From assembly GCA_023515795.1 (NCBI GenBank), contig JALGPX010000102.1, positions 1-48,128 on the forward strand: a stretch of 48,128 bases of DNA. Reading direction: 5' to 3'. Below, piece after piece: positions 44,455 through 48,128 of the stretch (position 1 is the stretch's first letter; each line of letters begins with the position of its first letter). A program made the translations under genes and the position numbers. This stretch comes from Amoeboaphelidium occidentale (Eukaryota > Aphelidiomycota > Aphelidea). The notes under the pieces are model-generated. The model did not search any database, was not told where the DNA came from, and was given only the letters and a program-made list of their open reading frames with translations.

Positions 44455-45858
44455 TCACTGGAAAGTATCCAAATCAGCTTTGACTTTCTCATTCCAAATT
44501 TCCAAGTCAGTCTCATCAGTCTGAAGATAGCTAGAGTCAAAATCGATGATTTTGATCTTGTTGGCACCATCAACCATAATATTCCGACAGGCAATATCTC
44601 CGTGAGCGACGCCACAGGAGTGAATCTGGACGAACAGCGTTTTTATAAGCGCTCTTCGTTCTTCAAATATTTGCTGAGTGATCTCATCCCCACATGGCTC
44701 CAAGAACAAACCATAAAGAAATCCGGACGCGATAAAAGATCCATACAGTTTAGGGACAGTGGTGCCTTGCAGGGATTCCAGTTTCTTGTATGCTGCCAGT
44801 TCACAATGAAACTTTTCACTAGCATTCTCGTCTTTCGAAACATCGAAGAACTTCACATGTACGATCCGTGGACTTTTTGATGACCCAATATTCGCCCGCG
44901 AGACTAAATTTAGGGGACCAGCTTGGGTGAAGTAAATATCTGACAGCGAGACTTCTTGAACAGTGTACGGGTCACCTTTCTTGATCATTTTTCGCGACAT
45001 CGCGGGCGAAGTGTACGGCGAAGCATAGGTGTGCGATTCGACAGCCAAACTTATGATATACAGCCATGCGGTCATGAATGGCAGTTGACTTAGCCCAGTA
45101 CTAAGACAGTGCGAAACTTCCAGCTTACTTGCAGAGCCAACTTGATGTTCAACACGGCGAAAAAAATATGTATCATTCAGCGTTGTGAGAATCCCATACT
45201 TCAAATGATTAACAGTCATATATCCCCAAATTTGTGCGACAACACGTGAAACCTTGGTAGAATCCGCGGTAGATAGCTTCGTCATCGCATTATTTGGCCG
45301 TGCGATGCCAGATTGACGAGTCGGCATGCAGGATGGTTGAGGCTCTTGTCGAGCTCGTTCTTCGTTGAATGCGGCTACCAAATCACCGCCATTGACGGTT
45401 GGAAATGCATAGCATGTCTTGTACTCAATAGCACAATACGTAATTTCGTCTCGTGCATCGTCCTTGGGATAATAAATGATTCCAGCATCCGGTGCGAGTC
45501 CCAGGAGTCCAGAGACCGAGCCGATGGTGAACTGTTTGTTAAAGACAACCCCACATAAGTCTTCAATGGGAGTGACCACGTATTTCATCATCAAAGCATA
45601 CATTTCAACCTCGGAGCGTATGTAGGGCATCATTGTCACTTGTGGCAAGGGTACTTTCATTGGATGAGCGGCGAGTTGATTGCGAATCGCATTAGCATAA
45701 TCAAGAGCATTCTGGGCAAAGGATTCCCATTTAGTCAGCTCGATATCGTCTGTGCGAGGATTTGACGGATATGAGGTCTTGTGAGACGTGTGCTTCTTGG
45801 CCGCAACAAGTGTGGGTGGATTGTACGCCAAATAATCGTCGATCGTTGGTTGCTGCAT
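44455..45858 (-). CDS. Crinkler-type protein: PD-(D/E)XK-like nuclease fused to a kinase-like domain
   Basis: This 467-residue, intronless frame looks whole. Residues about 75-240 resemble the restriction-endonuclease fold of Crinkler (CRN/CR-effector) proteins: Asp124 in LAPDAGIIYY, the Glu/Lys pair in AIEYKTC (145-147), and a QIWGYM...KYGILTTLNDTYFF block. Residues about 300-460 form a kinase-like domain with a Lys in VHVKFF, a catalytic-loop HGDIACRN (419-426) and a metal-site IIDFD. The same two-part architecture is known from chytrid, glomeromycete and oomycete Crinklers, which are thought to come from mobile-element or conflict systems. There is no signal peptide. It resembles the orphan kinase pieces at 11650 and 16344. 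Cellular function unknown. Confidence 0.78.
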   Translation of the reverse strand: MQQPTIDDYLAYNPPTLVAAKKHTSHKTSYPSNPRTDDIELTKWESFAQNALDYANAIRNQLAAHPMKVPLPQVTMMPYIRSEVEMYALMMKYVVTPIEDLCGVVFNKQFTIGSVSGLLGLAPDAGIIYYPKDDARDEITYCAIEYKTCYAFPTVNGGDLVAAFNEERARQEPQPSCMPTRQSGIARPNNAMTKLSTADSTKVSRVVAQIWGYMTVNHLKYGILTTLNDTYFFRRVEHQVGSASKLEVSHCLSTGLSQLPFMTAWLYIISLAVESHTYASPYTSPAMSRKMIKKGDPYTVQEVSLSDIYFTQAGPLNLVSRANIGSSKSPRIVHVKFFDVSKDENASEKFHCELAAYKKLESLQGTTVPKLYGSFIASGFLYGLFLEPCGDEITQQIFEERRALIKTLFVQIHSCGVAHGDIACRNIMVDGANKIKIIDFDSSYLQTDETDLEIWNEKVKADLDTFQ

Positions 45859-45912
45859 TCATCAAAAAATCTTGAAAAATCCCTCACGTGATTGTTATTC
45901 ACCATACCAGAC

Positions 45913-46335
45913 ATGGACAGATTTATTCAAACGTTCTGTTATGGAATACTGCTTTGGCTTCTCCCTACCATTTGGGTCAAGGTATTCAGTGCGAGGCCTA
46001 CTCAAGCTGCTCAGCAAACTCGTGCAGATGTTGTCAAATTTATCCTTGGCGGTCAGGCGGTTCTAATTGCTCCTCATGGCGTAAGGGCTTTATTAGGAAC
46101 TGAAGTACCGCTCGAGCAATTGCTCGTCATGATTATGGGTTCCGTCTGGTCGATTATTGTCAATCCTCTTGAAAATCTATCAAATAAAGCCTATCGTAAT
46201 ACAGATGTCCTATTCAGGAACATTAAGTTATTTCAAAACACTGGTCAAATGAGGTTTAGTGCAGGAAAGGGAAATTGTCGGTTTGATGAACTACGCGGCA
46301 GATTGTTGGATACCCCTGTTGACATTAAAAGTTAA
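45913..46335 (+). CDS. Hypothetical membrane protein, 140 aa
   Basis: The start at 45913 (MDRFIQTFCYGILLWLLPTI) lies 54 bp from the divergent nuclease-kinase start. A hydrophobic N-terminus could be a signal anchor. A second hydrophobic stretch (QLLVMIMGSVWSIIVNPL) follows. I do not recognise the family. It lies inside the inverted-repeat-flanked segment and may be element cargo or a remnant. Confidence 0.4.
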   Translation: MDRFIQTFCYGILLWLLPTIWVKVFSARPTQAAQQTRADVVKFILGGQAVLIAPHGVRALLGTEVPLEQLLVMIMGSVWSIIVNPLENLSNKAYRNTDVLFRNIKLFQNTGQMRFSAGKGNCRFDELRGRLLDTPVDIKS

Positions 46336-46682
46336 CCATATCCAAGAACGGCGAAGTTTGGCCGTGGGAGTGGCGAGGTTGAACATCGATGGACCCAGGC
46401 CTTCATTGAAATTTACGAAATGCGTTTTCACATGGAGCGCTACGTATCGATCGCATTACTATCGATCACAATCCACCTGCACAGCCGCCATTTGAAGTAT
46501 TAATGTGGAATAATCATAAGGGCTATTATCAAATTTGCGTGATGAATCTCGCCAGTTTTGTAGAATTCCTACTTTGTTATTCTCAAATTATCCTAAACCA
46601 TATAAATGAGAATAATTATCTTATTTGCAACCTTAAAATGGTGCCAATAAATCCATTACTTTCTTAATCTTTTACTTTGTCT
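46336..46682. other. Decayed coding-like remnants, unassigned
   Basis: Between the hypothetical gene and the integrase there is no intact gene, but short coding-like stretches are visible. They may be debris of the same mobile segment. No family is recognised. Confidence 0.35.
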
Positions 46683-47707
46683 TCAATCAGGTTCAATACC
46701 TTCGCGTTCTTGAATGCGCTTATCAGCTCTATAGATATCAAGTTGCTTCTGTCTCAATGAGTTATCGATATCTTGACTTAATGGGGAAACCTTCAACACC
46801 TCAAACAAATTGAACTTTTGATGCTTGCCTTCTACCCGAACACTATTCAATCCCACTTCCTCGACAATGTAAACTTTCAGTGTGAATCGCTGACCCTCTT
46901 TCTCGAATGCTCCTCGTTTATTCAGTAATCTTAAAAAGTCACCACGTTTGATTACAGAATTGGTGATGTGATTGTGTGCAATGCTTTTCCTTATCAATTC
47001 TGCTTCATCGTACATTTCTAGCTGCTCGGGTATCTTTGAGATGCTACTATGAAACAATGAGTTGTAGTTTTGAACAAAGTCTTGCAACTTGTCAATCCAT
47101 CTATTTGTATTCTTACTTGTCAGGTACTTTTCAATCATGAGTTTTATAGTGCGATTGAACCTCTCGGCTACTCCTAAACACTTCTTATCATCTTTGTCAC
47201 AATACCGGGATGCTATATGGTGTTGATTCATCTAATTTGCGATGCGATTGTTTTGAAACTCTTTACCATTGTCTGTCTGTAGAACTTTTATTGACCGCCC
47301 ATCATTGGTTGATTTCTGGTGTATTTTGTCCAACGCGTTCAATAGAGTTTCCTGCGTTTATCTTTCAGGGCTGAGACATATACATATTTTGTATTCACAT
47401 TAATCACTACTAGTAAGATGTGATAGTTGGAGTTTTGTCTCTGATATCGTGTCAGAAAAGTCAAATCAGCCTGATAATGACCTAACTTACAATGAATTTT
47501 AGGTGTGAGCTTGGTATTCTTTGGCTTCTGAAACACTTGATTTATTGGATTCTGGGCGAGGAATTCCTTCACCTGTTTCATAGTAATCTTTGAGTTGATG
47601 ACTTTGGCACGTCTCAACAATTTTTCGGCACCCACAGAGCCAGTCTTGGGATCATTAAAGAGTTGATTTAGAACTTGATTAACACTTGGCGTCATGGTAT
47701 ATTTCAA
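46683..47707 (-). mobile_element. Polinton/Maverick-like integrase fossil
   Basis: The translated segment has the parts of a retroviral-type (rve) integrase as found in Polintons: an N-terminal helical region (DPKTGSVGAEKLLRRAKV), a core with YQADLTFLTRY and VAERFNRTIKLMIEKYL, and a C-terminal chromo/SH3-like region (IKRGDFLRLLNKRGAFEKEG). It is broken, with about one or two breaks, and no polymerase, capsid or protease gene of the family is seen in the window. The decay is slight, suggesting a relatively young fossil. Ginger-type elements have similar integrases and are the alternative. Confidence 0.7.
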
Positions 47708-48043
47708 AAAAGATAATCTTTCCTGATATTAATTATTTAATTTATTATCTTTTGTTGATAATTCAGTTTCATCAGCCCCTTTCCCGCCCCTCACTTATAC
47801 TTGTTAGCTTATATGCTATTGTCACAAGAATAGGTGAGCTCCTGTGATAATAGGGAAGAATTCTTCAATTTTTTCTTGAGACACAGGTGTTTCACATCAA
47901 AGACAAGATCGAACTCATCAATGAGATAGTCCAAGGAAGGAAGCCTCTTTGTTTCATTGAAAGAAATCCGACTGGCTTTGACCATGAGACATGTATATAT
48001 AGGGAACTATTAAAGTTCTGAAATTGAATAATTAATAGCTTTG
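47708..48043. other. Non-coding region next to the right inverted repeat
   Basis: About 335 bp of AT-rich sequence with no gene recognised, between the integrase fossil and the right inverted-repeat arm. Confidence 0.45.
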
Positions 48044-48128
48044 CACCTTTGTATCTTTGCACATTCGCACCTTTGCACCCTTGTACCTTTGTACCTTTGT
48101 ATGCCTAACCTTTGGATGCTTTCACCTT
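48044..48128 (-). repeat. Right inverted-repeat arm (pairs with 44322-44406)
   Basis: Made of CACCTTTGTA-like units, reverse complement of the left arm. It runs off the end of the window, so the full arm length and any target-site duplication cannot be seen. Confidence 0.88.

Overview
The window looks like nuclear DNA of a fungus, most likely an early-diverging (non-Dikarya) one. The evidence is a KRE9/KNH-type GPI-anchored wall protein, an SYLF-SH3 (Ysc84/Lsb3) protein, an NCA2 protein, two fungal-type MAP kinase kinases, a front-end (cytochrome b5) fatty-acid desaturase, very short GT-AG introns (32-59 nt), and elements known from chytrid, glomeromycete and mortierellid genomes: Fanzor nucleases, Crinkler-type nuclease/kinase genes and a Polinton-like integrase. 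The species is not identifiable from the sequence. Genes are dense, and several start only 12-55 bp from a divergent neighbour.

Layout. 1-3.3 kb: small secreted and membrane proteins of unknown function, two of them paralogous. 3.3-9.7 kb: housekeeping genes (SYLF-SH3, enolase, PWWP/TFIIS-N chromatin protein, NCA2, ribosomal eL30). 9.7-11.6 kb: secreted multicopper oxidase. 11.6-18.1 kb: repeat-rich block with two copies of an orphan kinase C-terminus and three copies of a Fanzor-type RNA-guided nuclease that share an identical 3' hairpin terminus; an acidic secreted protein gene lies between. 18.1-37.7 kb: ordinary genes (SAP-domain membrane protein, secretory-pathway protein kinase, mitochondrial aspartate aminotransferase, HIS6, eL18, sulfite oxidase, two tandem MAPKKs, GH85 ENGase, ABCF/Gcn20, D-2-hydroxyglutarate dehydrogenase, Msp1, desaturase). 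37.9-43.9 kb: KRE9/KNH gene, tRNA-Cys, peroxisomal b5-acyl-CoA dehydrogenase, GAA1 and a GPI-protein gene hit by a 132-bp MITE, bracketed by a 451-bp inverted duplication. 44.1-48.1 kb: a segment between inverted repeats holding a Crinkler-like nuclease-kinase gene and a decayed Polinton-like integrase.

Assembly quality matters here. There are eight single-base Ns (6707, 9069, 12274, 13719, 16974, 17229, 38861, 43764). At several of them the sequence after the N restarts a segment already given before it, often differing only in microsatellite length, so they look like unmerged allelic or repeat contig ends. Gene adjacency across these Ns should not be trusted.

Functional themes: lipid and redox metabolism with three separate cytochrome b5 fusions (sulfite oxidase, desaturase, acyl-CoA dehydrogenase), GPI-anchor biology (GAA1 plus two GPI-protein genes), and MAPK signalling. 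The most notable system is the Fanzor family with its conserved 3' structured terminus (probable guide-RNA scaffold and element end). Next are the inverted-repeat-flanked nuclease-kinase/integrase segment and a protein kinase with a cleavable signal peptide.
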